Below, piece by piece: positions 22,401 to 33,066 of a stretch of DNA of 64,000 nt. Numbering within the stretch: position 1 is the stretch's first letter; every line of letters begins with the position of its first letter. The stretch is from Guillardia theta CCMP2712. Taxonomy: Eukaryota > Cryptophyceae > Pyrenomonadales > Geminigeraceae. The stretch spans positions 415,275 through 479,274 of the forward strand of contig NW_005434673.1 of assembly GCF_000315625.1 (NCBI RefSeq). Reading direction: 5' to 3'. The notes below the pieces were generated by a model. The model was not told the DNA's origin. It saw only the letters and a list, made by a program, of their open reading frames with translations, and searched no databases. The translations under genes were made by a program, and so were the position numbers.

Positions 22401-23064
22401 CTCCTGCTCCTCATCCAAGTCATTCTCGTCGAACAAGATTTGCGCTGAGGGAGAGCTGGAACGAACTTCAGGCAACGCAGCAGCGACAGGCGATGACGTC
22501 ATCACACTATCTGTACGGCGCGTCTCAGCCATGTCTTCAGCCAGTCATCCCCGACTGCTCCACCTCCTCTTCTCGCCCGCAATATTGCCAGCGAGGCTGA
22601 AGAATACAACCTGACGCGTTCGGTCAAACCATGAGGTCAAAGATGCTTCGAATCACCGAAACAACACCCTCCTCCTCTCGTAGGGCAGAGCTGAAGGGCG
22701 AGAAAGCAATCTTGGAGTGCGGAAATCATGTCAGGCATGATGGAGCTACGAGACAAGAAGCGAGGACCGCTCATCTTGCAGCGAGTTGGCTGCATACGTG
22801 AAACATTGCATCGCGTCGCTAAAGCGTCCCTGGTCCGCAAGGGCCTCACCTTGAGAGGAGAGACTCTCGGCATTGCTCCAGCACCTTCAAGGAGGGCTCG
22901 GTCACGCAGGAGGAATCCAAGAGGACGCGCTTACTCCTCATCGAAGTCTCGACATGAACGCGGCACGCATCTCCCGCTATCCTCCGACGATGGAGAGATG
23001 AAGAGCAGGATGAGGAGAGCCAACGTGACGCGCATCCCCCATGTCGGCTCACCTAGATCATCCA
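19465..23064 (-). CDS. TPR-containing GT15 (KRE2/MNT1-like) alpha-mannosyltransferase
   Basis: The 3' exon (19465-20907 region) holds the catalytic part: VVYLTSNSTEDLTDLYHSLL, FYPVIVFHDGLS, GYRNMCRFFSGPIF, and MEYYMRLDTDSFL, followed by DGSFFYNNLEVLHL and WHQNLVLL at the end. GYRxMCRF-x-SG and YYxRxDxD are the GT15 signatures; family enzymes transfer mannose alpha-1,2 in the Golgi. Upstream exons encode helical TPR-like segments (MAKAYEKSEKYAASLKAYGR; RLVQQGQQGLKHCEMA; SNIYMLIGQIMLRTGNYEELP). An exon at 23064-22957 encodes a signal-anchor (MRVTLALLILLFISPSS), fitting a type II Golgi protein, and has a good donor; its link to the rest was not fully traced, and ATG 22532 is an alternative start. 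TPR plus GT15 is unusual. Confidence 0.65.
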
Positions 23065-23299
23065 TGGCAACGTCAACGTTGACGGCCCTCTAGCAGTTGG
23101 ACCGGGTGACCAGACAGGCAGGAAAACTTGGCTACGAGGAAGGGGTACATGCCGAGGATCAACAGGAGAAGTCACCTCCCAAGGTGGTGGTGTGTGTGGG
23201 AGGAGGATGGACAGAGGAGGATGTAAGTGACGGGATCTGACGGAAGGGAAGATGGAGGAGGAGGAAGGGAGCGCAGCGTTCTCGAGCCGCCTGCTTGTA

Positions 23300-23400
23300 A
23301 AACCAAAAAAAGGATAAAAAAAAGAAACGACCCGGCCGGGCTCGGTAAAGGGCCGTCGGCCGCCGGGCTCGAATCCTCCAAAGGAACTGAAAACTTGGAA
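23300..23400. promoter_or_regulatory. GC-rich block upstream of RING-CH gene
   Basis: cggccgggctcgg and gggccgtcggccgccgggc lie within 100 bp of ATG 23435, in the same kind of position as the block at 9590. Role inferred from location. Confidence 0.3.
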
Positions 23401-23434
23401 AAAAGTTCTTTCTGCGGAACAAAATCCAAACAAA

Positions 23435-24922
23435 ATGAGTGAACAGGTGAGTGCGGCCGGCCTGGCAAGAGCAACCAGGGGAAGGGGAGGGAGGGAGGGA
23501 GACAGAGACAGAGACAGAGACAGAGACAGAGACAGAGAGACAGGGGAAGGGGCAGAGGAAGAGACAGAAAACGAGAAAGACGAAGGTAAAGAGATCGAGA
23601 AAAGGAAATTCAGATGGACTTGCGCTCTATCAATGAAGCTCTGTCATTAATTCATTCAATACGAAAGAAGGACATGAAGTTTGACTGCTTGTGGGCGGTA
23701 GTTTGATGTAGTTTAATGTAAGAGGAAAGATAGATGTAGCGTATCAAATCTACAGGCAGCTCCCGACATTTTGTTTGTTTCGAAGGTGACGAATGTTTTC
23801 AGAACGTGTGTCGCTATTGTCTGGATGAGGAACCCAAGGACAAGCTCATGAATCCCTGCCGTTGCGCTACACCTGGTGGGTCAAGGCTGCCGCTGGTTTG
23901 GGGAGGAGTATTGATCACTGATGTGCCGGCAGTGCACAGCGATTGCTTGGAGAAGTGGATAACGTTGGGGGAGAGGTCTGCAAGGAATCTCAGATGTGAA
24001 GTATGTCAGAGGTGACAAGCTCCTTATGCCACCTGTAGCTCGTGATGATGTTTCTTACAAACAGCCTGATACGAGCGAGGCTGCAGCTAGCTCCACTCCA
24101 CACTCTCTTCACGTTCAAGGGAGGCAGGAAGATCTTGGTTTGGATGGTCTTGAGACTGGGATACAGAGCTTTCATCATACGGTTGGCTCCCTCCTCTCTC
24201 CCTCTGATCTCCAGTGCCTTCCTCACTCTTCCATTCCAGCCGCCTTGTGCACAGATTTCGACCTATCATGAAGAAATGGAGCGAGAAATTCGCCGCCAGG
24301 AGCGTGAAACTCTTGGGTGAGTCCAGTACGGGCGGGGGGACAGAGGTGGCTCACGTGTTTGGTCCCCAGACCTGCTGGCTTGCGGGAGGGACTCAGCGTT
24401 TGTAGGCTTGTTCTCCTGGCTGTGTTTACAGCTCCTCCTCCGAGACCTTCAGTGGTGATCTGCCCGCTGGTGGCTGCGATCCTGTGGCATGACTGCTCCT
24501 TCAGGTTCTGGCGCTCGGCCTCGCGGTTCAGGAAGGAGAACGCTGTCCTCACCTTCCTCGATGAGAAGTCGATGGGCCCGGAGGAGGAGCAGGAGCAGGA
24601 GCAGGAGCAGGTGGGCCCCGCTCGCACGAGAGCCCGCGCCGTGACACGACCTCACCCCATCTCGATAGGAGTCGCAGAATCACGAGCAAGGGGAGCAGGG
24701 GTCGGACGGCGGAGGGAGAGCGGGCTTCCCTAGATTCTTGCTGGCAGCTCGGAATTCACTGTTGTTTGCTCCTCTCCCCCCTCCCCACAGCCTGACTCGC
24801 TTCCTCCGTCCAGGTTTCATTGGATGAGCCGGTCGCTGCAAGATCGCCTGTCCTTCCGTCTCCACATCTCGCAGGTCCTCCCTGCGCTCAACTTCCATGC
24901 ATGTCACCTGAACCCCGCGTAA
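23435..24922 (+). CDS. RING-CH (MARCH-type) membrane E3 ligase-like protein
   Basis: Exon 1 is MSEQ (23435-23446). Exon 2 from 23803 gives NVCRYCLDEEPKDKLMNPCRC, exon 3 from 23933 VHSDCLEKWITL..NLRCEVCQ. The pattern C-x2-C, C-x-C, H-x2-C, C-x2-C is a C4HC3 RING-CH zinc domain, which recruits E2 ubiquitin enzymes. Later exons splice in phase to IRARLQLAPLHTLF, GRKILVWMVLRLGYRAFIIR, RFRPIMKKWSEKFAARS, then PSVVICPLVAAILWHDCSF and a Glu/Gln repeat. Several hydrophobic stretches agree with the membrane location of MARCH proteins. A plausible last exon ends at TAA 24922, but the end is uncertain. The RING-CH assignment is strong. Confidence 0.75.
23495..23545 (+). repeat. GAGACA microsatellite in intron 1 of the RING-CH gene
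   Basis: About seven copies of gagaca in the first intron. Confidence 0.8.
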
Positions 24923-24983
24923 CAGGCACAAGCGGAGTTTGTGCTCGGGATGAGATGAGGGTAAAGGCGCGCAATGCCACGGG

Positions 24984-24985
24984 AT

Positions 24986-25033
<48 letters not shown>
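24984..25033 (+). repeat. GAGCAG hexanucleotide repeat
   Basis: About eight copies of gagcag just after the RING-CH gene. A shorter copy of the same hexamer (24583-24610) lies inside that gene and is translated as Glu-Gln repeats. Confidence 0.8.
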
Positions 25034-25035
<2 letters not shown>

Positions 25036-25488
25036 GAGGGCTGGCCCTTGTAATATTAGGAAGTGAATTTATGACTCATCCTACGCATATCCTCCTCTTC
25101 CTCCTCATTCTCCTCCGCTTCACCCTCGCACTCTGTCTCTCTGCCTCCTCCCCCGCCCCCCCGTCCCGCCATCGTTTCATCCCAAATAAAGATTTCCCCG
25201 TTGGGCTTTCCTCCCGCAAACTTTTTACCCTCCGCCCCCCATGCACACCGAGGGCGGCGGACAGGCAGCAGGGCAATGAGGAGATCTGGATACCTCTACC
25301 CGCACACAAGCAGCCGCCCTCTTCTCTCCCTCTCCCTCCTTGCCTCTCTCCTCCTCTCCCGCATCATTCCTGTGCGCTCTCTTCAGACCTTCCTCGCGGT
25401 TCGCTGCATTGCGCTCCGCACATGGAAGCTAGCCTCGTGCGGTACAGCACCGGCGATCAGGTCCTCAAGGAGCTTTCCTCGCACGCCC

Positions 25489-26670
25489 ATGTCGCACTGG
25501 ACGGCAAACGAGGGCGACAGCATGCCTGACCCGAGTCTGAGGCTGTGGGATGCGCATAACCACCTTCACCTCACCCCCGACAGCCGCGACCTCCTCGACC
25601 TCCTGCAGGTCGTGATCTCATGCTTCAACACCTCCGCTGACAGCTCAGGGGTAGCCCGAGGAGGATCAAGTCTGCTTGTCGCTCATGGGCACGAGGGTCT
25701 CTGACTGGAGCGCCATCGCCGACCTTGCGGCCCAGCATGCGAGCAAGCTGGTGCCGAGCTTCGGGTTCCATCCTTGGTACGCGCTCGTGTGCTGCCGTGT
25801 GCATCGTGATGGAACTGAGAGAGCAACGAGGTGGGCGCACGAGAGGGTCGAGGAAGACTGGAAGCAAGAGCTCAGGCGCCTTCTGCATCAGCACCCGTCC
25901 GCCTGCGTCGGCGAGATCGGACTTGACGGCCAGTGAGTTGAACATGTACCACGGAGAAGAAACTTTGACACCCTGACCGACCAGGTGGATCCCACCAGGT
26001 CTTGACAGCGTTCAGTACGAGAAGCAGAAGGAAGTCTTCCAGGCTCAGCTCGAGATCGCGACGGAGATGTCTCGACCGGTCGCCCTCTCCTCGTCATCGC
26101 TGGCCTGACGCTGCTGCAGGTGTCGTTGCATTGCGTGAAGGCATACGGGGACATGTTTGACATGCTGAGGTTCTCCGACGAGCTTCCTCCAGCCATCTAC
26201 ATGCATTCATTCGGGGGGAAGGTGAGGGGTGTGACCTCCCTGCTGCGAGCTGGGGCTGATGGAGACTCAGGTGGGGATGCTGAACAGTTTCGTCAAGATG
26301 AAGAAGTATGGCGACCGGTTCTACTTCGGCTTCAGCAGCTTCACCAACCTCCGGAGCCCCAAGACATCTCAGGTTAGCCAATCTGTTCACCTTTCTACCC
26401 CTCCCTCATCCTCTCCTCCTGTAGGTGATAGCCTCGGTCCCCGACGACAAGCTCCTCCTTGAGAGTGATCTCGAGGACGCCAAGGAGGTCCACGGGGCTC
26501 TTCTCCGGATGCTACAAGTCATTGCAGGTAGCTGAGTTCCCCCTTTTGCTTGTTCCCTCCTCTGATCTCTCTCTCCCTCCGCTCCCCCCATCCCCACCTC
26601 TCCTCTGATCTCTCTCTCCCTCTCTCCCCCTCTCTCCCCCTCTCTCCCCCTCTCCCCCTTTCTCCTCTGC

Positions 26671-26741
<71 letters not shown>

Positions 26742-26908
26742 CTCCCTCCCTCCCTCTCTCCCTCTCTCTCTTGCCCCCCTCCCTCTCTCTCTTCCCCCCC
26801 CCACCACCCCGCCTCACTGCTTCACGCGCAGATGCGAAAGGATGGACTCTGGACTATGCTGCAAAGAAAACCTGGGAGAATGCTGAAACATTTTATTCGA
26901 AGACTTGA
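25489..26908 (+). CDS. TatD-family metal-dependent hydrolase
   Basis: Exons give LRLWDAHNHLHL (metal-binding HxH), SDWSAIADLAAQHASKLVP, FGFHPWY, ACVGEIGLDG (bridging Glu), VQYEKQKEVFQAQLEIA, VSLHCVKAYGD (His), AIYMHSFGGK (His), FYFGFSSFTNL, LLESDLEDAK (Asp) and WTLDYAAKKTWENAETFY, ending at TGA 26908. All metal ligands of the TatD TIM-barrel are present. TatD proteins are Mg-dependent 3'-5' nucleases; the short LESDLED form resembles the fungal Cut9-interacting Scn1 branch. Start at 25489 or the next in-frame ATG at 25522. The last intron (about 26530-26831) is an extreme polypyrimidine tract. Family call firm, exact substrate unknown. Confidence 0.8.
26672..26740 (+). repeat. TCTG microsatellite within an intron
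   Basis: About 17 copies of tctg with one tttg variant, inside the 300-nt all-pyrimidine intron of the TatD gene. Confidence 0.9.
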
Positions 26909-27298
26909 GTCACAAGGAGCTTTCCTTAGTGACGGAGCGTTCACAGATTGGTGTGGATACAAGATGATGTTAGCCAAGATCTCTTCCTCGCCAGGATCCG
27001 ATCAAACAAGAAAGCGAGTCAAGAAGCAAGAGCGCTTCCAAATGTTGTTTCAGTTTCATTCCTTTCGAAACTTACAAACAATGCAACATTGCTTTCCACT
27101 GGCCTCGTGTTGAAGCCGCCTTGAGACATATCTCAGTTACCCTCTCTTCCACCTTTAGCTGCTGGTTGACAGCACGTGGACGCCATAGTCAAGGTTTGTG
27201 TACTCCGCCGGGCAAGCGCCAGGGGTCCAAGCTGTGAAAAACTCTCATCACCGATGCAGGAGCACAACCATGGACAGTGAATATCATGACGACGACAT

Positions 27299-27770
27299 TC
27301 ACAACGTTACAGACACCAGCGAGACCTCAACAGTAACCGTTGCATCAGCACACAAACACTCCAATCTCGCATGAGAGAGCTGCAACGTGACATCGCTCGG
27401 ACAAGACAAGACTTTCATCATCACATCCATGACCCTTCCAGCAAGCACTTCCATGTATCGCAACACGCGTGAAGAAACTTCATATCCAGGTCCTACCAGT
27501 GGGTCCTCCGTTGTTGATGGCGATCTGCTCAGTCTGCGCACAAAGAGAATCATGTCAAAGGATACACAACAAGCTCTCCCCTGACCTCAGCAGCAAGTCC
27601 ATCACCGTGAGTACCTAAGAAACCTCATCACCGAACTCAACCAGGGGAGACGGACGTACCGATTTGGACGCAGATGTTCTTGCCGCCCTGGTTGATGATG
27701 GAGTAGGCAAATTGATCCAATTCCGAGAGCTTTCTGATAGCCGCGAACATTCCTGCAAAGAGAGATGAGT
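27299..27770 (-). CDS. hypothetical minus-strand gene fragment
   Basis: An exon after a clear acceptor near 27752 reads MFAAIRKLSELDQFAYSIIN, QGGKNICVQI, with a good GTACGT donor. Another frame (27299-27553) reads RVLRYMEVLAGRVMDVMMKV. I could not join them with confidence and recognise no family. Treat as a gene of unknown extent. Confidence 0.25.
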
Positions 27771-27799
27771 TGGGGCAGGAGAAAGGGAAATGGGTCGTG

Positions 27800-28576
27800 A
27801 GAAGGATCGTTTAGCCAGGGCAGGGGTCAGTGTTAGGTTTCAGGATATTTCAGACGCTCGCTCCGGGTCGGTGTTAGAATAGAGGAATTTGAAAACAAAG
27901 ATATCTTTGCTGTCTTTGCAGAAAATTTGATCCAAATACATGGAACATTCGTATCAGATCGCAATATTGAATCTGATCTTTCTTTTCGAATGCGTCAATG
28001 TGTGAAGATTTGTGATACACGAGCTGCCAACTACTTTGTGATGCAGCTAAGAGACCAACATTCTTGCACACACAAGTGAATGCCATCCTCGCATAACGCT
28101 GATTTCCCTCTTTCTCCTTGCCACTCCTCTTCACTCCCCCGCTTCCTAGTCCCGCAAACCCACCCTTCGCTTTCTGCTTACCACATTTTCCCTTACGCTC
28201 TTCCCGAGTCTGGCCCACCTCCCAACCTTTCTATTCGCCTTCTCGTTCTTGTCAGCTTCTTTCTCATCCTCGTCTCTCAAGCTCTCTGCTCCCCCGCTTC
28301 ATCACATTATTCCATGGTTACGGCGAGCGAAAACCGCATCGCCATCTATTTTGGGCGCGATGAGGTGTTAAGCTAGTTGATAGCTAAACTTAGTACAATT
28401 CCTCTTAATTTAGTATAAATTATCTTAAAGTATCTTAAAGTAGATATATTTGTTTTATTCAAGATGGATCCTGGCTAAAATTAGCTCTAATCTATCCTGT
28501 TTGTGTTCACCACCCCTCCTTCCCCCCTCACGTTCACTCCCTGCTACACTGTGCTTGACTTACGCAATGCTGCACG
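27800..28576. other. intergenic, no gene recognised
   Basis: AT-rich stretch at 28375-28470 with repeated tatcttaaag; pyrimidine-rich segment at 28085-28290. No frame with domain or splice support. Confidence 0.4.
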
Positions 28577-30949
28577 TCAGGCCGCTCGAACGACGCAGCA
28601 GCCGATCGCCTGGGCGTCATGGCGACTTGAGTCAGCAGAGATCCTCGACGGAACGATACTCCTGCAAATCTTGGCATGTCTCAGCGATTTCTCGTCCATC
28701 AACTCCAGCGTTGAAGAGAGAGGTTTGTCTCGTTGCCAGAAGTAAGCATACTCTTGCTGTTGTTCGGTTAGTGGAAACATGTATGGGGGAAGATAAGATG
28801 ATACCGGAAAAGTGTGCTCCTCTGTTGGTTGCATTCCGGCCACATCACTGGCGTTATAATGTACAAGATGATTCCCCACCCTCTTGCAGACAGGCGTGTA
28901 CAGCTGGATCGTAGAGTTTTGTGCCTCTTGTTCCAGCTCGAGCAAGAGGGCTATTCCGGGGAATTGAGTGATGGAACCACCTGCAGCATGAAGATAAGAT
29001 GAGATGTGAAGATGAGATGAGATGTGAAGATGAGATGAGATGAGATGAGATGTGAAGATGAGATGAGATGAGATGAGATGAGATGAGATGTGAAGATGAG
29101 ATGAGATGAGATGTGATGAGATGAATCACAAACAACACCGACAACCTTTAGAAGCGATGATTGTCTCAACGGCGTAATAAGCCCTCACCGACATGTTCCT
29201 CCGCGAGAGCTCTGACGGGAACGTGTACGTATGTACTGGGAATAACCTGGCAGTCTGAAGGGTTTGGAGGCAAAGGGATCACGAGACGAAACACAAGCAT
29301 TCCACCACCTTCTTCTGATCATGGCAGCTCTTCCGATCGATGTCGTCGATGAAGATGAAGACGTTGAAGGGGTTGACCTCGGTGACGTACAGCAGCCGAG
29401 CGAGCAGAGCGTGCAGTCTTCTTGGTCTACAGCCCCGAAACAGCAAGGCAACAATGGGCTGCGGAGGATACGATGGCGACAAGATCCCGTAGGCATGACC
29501 AAAGAACCTTGCGGCTCTCTGCAGGCTGAAACTCAGTGGAGTCTCAATGTCTCAGAGCAGCGATTCACCTCTTCGTGTAGCTGGATGCCCTCTTTGCTCA
29601 AAGCATCCAGGACGAGAAGCTCTTCGACGGCCTGCACCAGCCATTCCATCAGAATCAGAGCACACAAGAAAATCTCTCACCTGATACTCAACAAGTTGAT
29701 CTCGGACGGCAGCAAGTTGACCGTCAATGAGGTCGAAGCGGGCATCGCCATATTTTGCATCCTGTTCACTCATCTGAACAGCCCCGGGCTCGTGCGTGAA
29801 TTGAAGCATCCTCCTGTCAAGGCCGTTGCCTGCACTTACTTCGTGAGGATGCTACGATGGCGAAGGCTGCAGTTCACCAGGCCGTCGGACGTACAAGGTG
29901 GACGGTGAGGACAGCCATTTGACGCCTGCGTACGCCTCGTAGAGGCACATCATGTATGCACCATCCTCCATGTCCATGTGGAAGAGCTCTCCATCAGGAT
30001 AACCTCCTCTGGCGGGGCAGAGGTCAAGGGCCCAACTAGGGACGAACGTCAAAGAAATCCTTGCCGTACATGAAGTCATGGGCCTCTTTTCTTATGCAGA
30101 TGTTCATCGGCGATGTGTCTTCGATGGCGATTTGCCAGTGAGGATGAAGTTCCTTGTTGGCATCATGCACGCTGAGGATTCAGCGAGAGAGATTGACCTG
30201 AATAGGGGCCTGATGCGCAACAAAGGAGCTCTCGAAGTATTCCTTCCCGGCGTCCATCCTTAGCTTCACGAACGCGAGGTTCGTATGCCTGCGCAGCTGC
30301 TGGCCCTTCAGAACGCTGCAGCGACTGTTGATCCCTTCTCACCAGGTCCCAGCATGTCGGCACATGATGCTCGTAGAAGACATCGTCCGCCTCCCCAAAC
30401 AAGATGATGGATCCCCGGGCGGCAGCAACACCATCGTTGCGAGTGACACCTGCAGCAATCAACCCCGTTGACTCCTCGCGACCAGTTCGACATCTACAAG
30501 CACCTGCTCCTCGATTCCTCTCGTGCCTGACCAGCGTGTAGCGAGGCGGCGGAGCGAGGCATTCACTGCAGGCCCTTGCATTCCAGACGCCGCTGGGGTC
30601 CAGGAAGCGGGAAATTACTTCCACGCTGTTGTCAGTTGAAAAGTCGTCGACCACCACAACCTCGCAGGAGACTCGATTGAGGCCCTAAGAGCAGATGTGA
30701 GGGGGGCGGCGACGATGCCGAGAATCACCAGGCTCGCAACAAGCATATGGAGCAGCTCAAACGATCGCTCGAAACTTTCAAAAGCGTGTATGACGAACTC
30801 CCCACAGTTGTAGCACGGCACGACGATGGATACCTGACGGCTTCGATGAGATAGATACACGTCAAAATTTGAGTCAAACTCACAGAATCTGGGTAGATCA
30901 TGGGTTTCAAAGGCCCAGTGTTGGCATACCCCGCAGAGTTTGTTCCCAT
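28577..30949 (-). CDS. GT2-type (A-fold) glycosyltransferase with long C-terminal extension
   Basis: From ATG 30949 (MGTNSAGYANTGPLKPMIY) exons join to VSIVVPCYNCGEFVIHAFES, GLNRVSCEVVVVDDFSTDNS, YTLVRHERNRGAG, VTRNDGVAAARGSIILFGEA and DDVFYEHHVPTCWDL: a GT2 nucleotide-sugar fold with the VDD and EADD acidic sites. Continuation: TNLAFVKLRMDAGKEYFESS, WQIAIEDTSPMNICIRKEAH, GYPDGELFHMDMEDGAYMM and GVKWLSSPSTLYVRRPG (the EDGAY acceptor-side motif). In-phase splices extend it to MLQFTHEPGAVQM.., AVEELLVLDALSKEG and PIVALLFRGCRP. The 3' end (28577-29300) is uncertain. An upstream exon near 31155 may exist. Substrate unknown. Confidence 0.65.
28980..29125 (+). repeat. GATGA pentanucleotide microsatellite
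   Basis: gatgagat repeats with interspersed gtgaa units. It lies in an apparent intron of the minus-strand glycosyltransferase gene, just upstream of a ctgcag acceptor. Confidence 0.85.
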
Positions 30950-31359
30950 GCTAAGATACAGGCATGAGGGATATCATGACAACAGCATGAGAGCAAGGGG
31001 ACCTGGCTGACACCTGCACAAGGAGACATAGACAGATTATCACAACGACCGAGGACCACCATCGGAGCACTTGCTGTTCTAGAGGAACCAGCATTTGATG
31101 ACAGGCCCCCCACAGGTACGACAGCAGTCGCTTGTGAGTTCAACTCAACGAGCACGCATCATGCGTTAGCATCCAAGATTGTACATCAAAGAGTCTTGAG
31201 GATGGGAGATCCTGTGCCTCCCTCGCCTCCTTCGCGCCAGTTGCTACTGTTCTCGTTCGCTATCGTCGCCATGCCCGACGAAGGCCCATGGCGTGATGAA
31301 AACAGAACTTTTGCTTTGGGAAACTTGGGAAACTTGAAACTTTCAAACGAGAAAAGTCC

Positions 31360-31680
31360 TACTACCGGGCCTCCGCCGGCCGGGCCCGGGCCGCGGGCGT
31401 CACTGTCACGGTGGCGTGGCAGCCTCGCAGTGACCGAGTCTGTGACTGCGCTGACTCAGCTGGCGGGCGGGACACCTGGAGTTGAAGGCTCGGAAGTCCG
31501 ACGGTCACGACCGTCACGGTACGGTCGGCGGCCCAAAGTTCAACGCCGACTTACTAAGTTAGTAACTTAAGTTGAAGACTGTGAAAATCAGTTCGAACTG
31601 TGATCGGACTCGGAGCCCAGGCGGCACTGGCCGCCCGGCCGGGCGGGGGGGCCGGGCACCTGAAGGCTGAAAAAAAAGTC
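31360..31680. promoter_or_regulatory. composite GGGCCCGG / GTCACGG / TGACTCA block
   Basis: Contains gccggccgggcccgggcc (31376), gtcacggtgg, gctgactcagc (31450), several gtcacg units, ttactaagttagtaactt (inverted repeat) and a second ccggccgggcgg run (31637). It sits between the divergent GT2 gene and PDZ gene start at 31742. Regulatory role inferred. Confidence 0.4.
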
Positions 31681-31741
31681 ATGAATGATTGCGCCGCCCG
31701 ACCGGCGACGCCACAATCCGATCGCTTCTGATCGACACATT

Positions 31742-32928
31742 ATGTCCCTGCCGCAGAAGGACAGCGATTGGTCGCGGCTGATAGGCTTCCGAGGGCAGGA
31801 AGAGAAAGATGAAGCTGCTCCTGAGGCCACCAAACGTACGTTGAACTACCCCCACAGCAGTGTCACTGACCGTGATTGCCGGTGAAGCAAAGGTGACGGT
31901 GATCCGAAAACCAGCGCCTGTCGCTGAGTTCGGCGTTGGCATCCTGCTGGATAAGCTCACCATGAAAGTAACAGGGTGCATTCCTGGCCTAGCTGCAGAC
32001 AGGAGTGGAATGATCCTGCCTGGAGATGAGATTGTGAAGATCAATGGTGGAGTTTCTTTCTCCGTTCATATCGGAAGCTGGAATTAAGCTGGTGGGATTG
32101 ACGGCATGGCTTTCCGCAGGCAAAGAGATGTTCTATTGGGACGACCCGCTGGAAGGATTTGAGAATTTAGGTTTTCTAGGTGAAACGTTCTGGCAGGTTT
32201 TGCTTATCAAAATGATTTGCTGCTTGGTTGTAGGAAAGGAAGGCACTTTGGTGCGTGTTGATGTCAAAAGACTAGAAAATCCGGGAACTCCTGTAGGGCT
32301 CATTCATGGTCAGCCCAGCAAAACCTGACTGACTCGCACCACTGCAGATTCAGCGATACAGATGGTTTGCAATTGAGCTGATGCGGGGAACATGTGAATA
32401 CTTGGATCTCTACAACAAATGTCGAACTTTGGTGAACTTTAACTCACTCAAGAAGGATGCTGAGCGATGGCGCGGCAGGAGTTTCGCAATTCGCAGCTAG
32501 AACGTCCGGAGAAGGAGGTGAATGTGAACGTCGACCATGTCGACCGGTCGGACTCTCTTGAGCTTCGAGAAGAAATAGAACGGTTGACCCGGCAGTTGGA
32601 GTTGATGCAGAAGAAATCTACTGAAGATGACGCTGAAATCGAAGATTTAAAGCGGCAAAACAAGAAGCTGTCATCGGAAACTGAAAGAGCTTATGGCGAA
32701 ATGAAATCTTTGAAAGACATGATTGAAAAATTGCGAGCACTTCTGTTGGAAAATGACAAGTGAGTTTTGTTGATATTGTTTTGGCTTGTAAAAGCATCCT
32801 GCAGGGCTGCCGAGATTGAAAGACTCAAGCTTGAGCTAAAGAAAACTCAACAAGAACTGGAAACAACCCGATACAATTTTGAGCAAGCCCACAAGGCTCG
32901 AATCCAGTTGGAGGCAAAACTCACTTGA
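31742..32928 (+). CDS. PDZ - coiled-coil protein
   Basis: ATG 31742 (MSLPQKDSDWSRLIGFRG). Intron 31836-31887 (52 nt) joins to KVTVIRKPAPVAEFGVGILL, TGCIPGLAADRSGMILPGDE, IVKING, then KEMFYWDDPLEGFENL and GKEGTLVRVDVKRLE: a complete PDZ fold with FGVGI loop. An exon IQRYRWFAIELMRGTCEYLD follows, matching the VELMRG segment of the PDZ gene at 44.3 kb. The C-terminal half is coiled coil (LREEIERLTRQLELMQKK, EIEDLKRQNKKLSSETERAY, AAEIERLKLELKKTQQELE), ending at TGA 32928. Introns are phase-consistent and short. Likely a small scaffold; partner unknown. Confidence 0.8.
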
Positions 32929-33066
32929 TTTGGATTGGTGGGCTAATATCTTGCTTATATCTTTTATGCAGAGTTTTGAATCACGAATGAATCTTTGATG
33001 TATTTTTAGCTAATATGCACGAGCATTCGGGGAAGAAACCCAATGGTTTGCCATGACGAAGGAATA

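Noticed and set aside
22637-23093. Separate small gene upstream of the GT15 gene
   Set aside because: The minus-strand signal-anchor exon with a good GTAAGC donor and TPR-like fragments is better explained as the 5' part of the GT15 gene, though the join is unproven.
31836-31857. A 22-nt intron in the PDZ gene at 31.7 kb (as in nucleomorph genomes)
   Set aside because: A 52-nt intron ending at 31887 keeps the frame equally well and fits the lengths of all other introns here.
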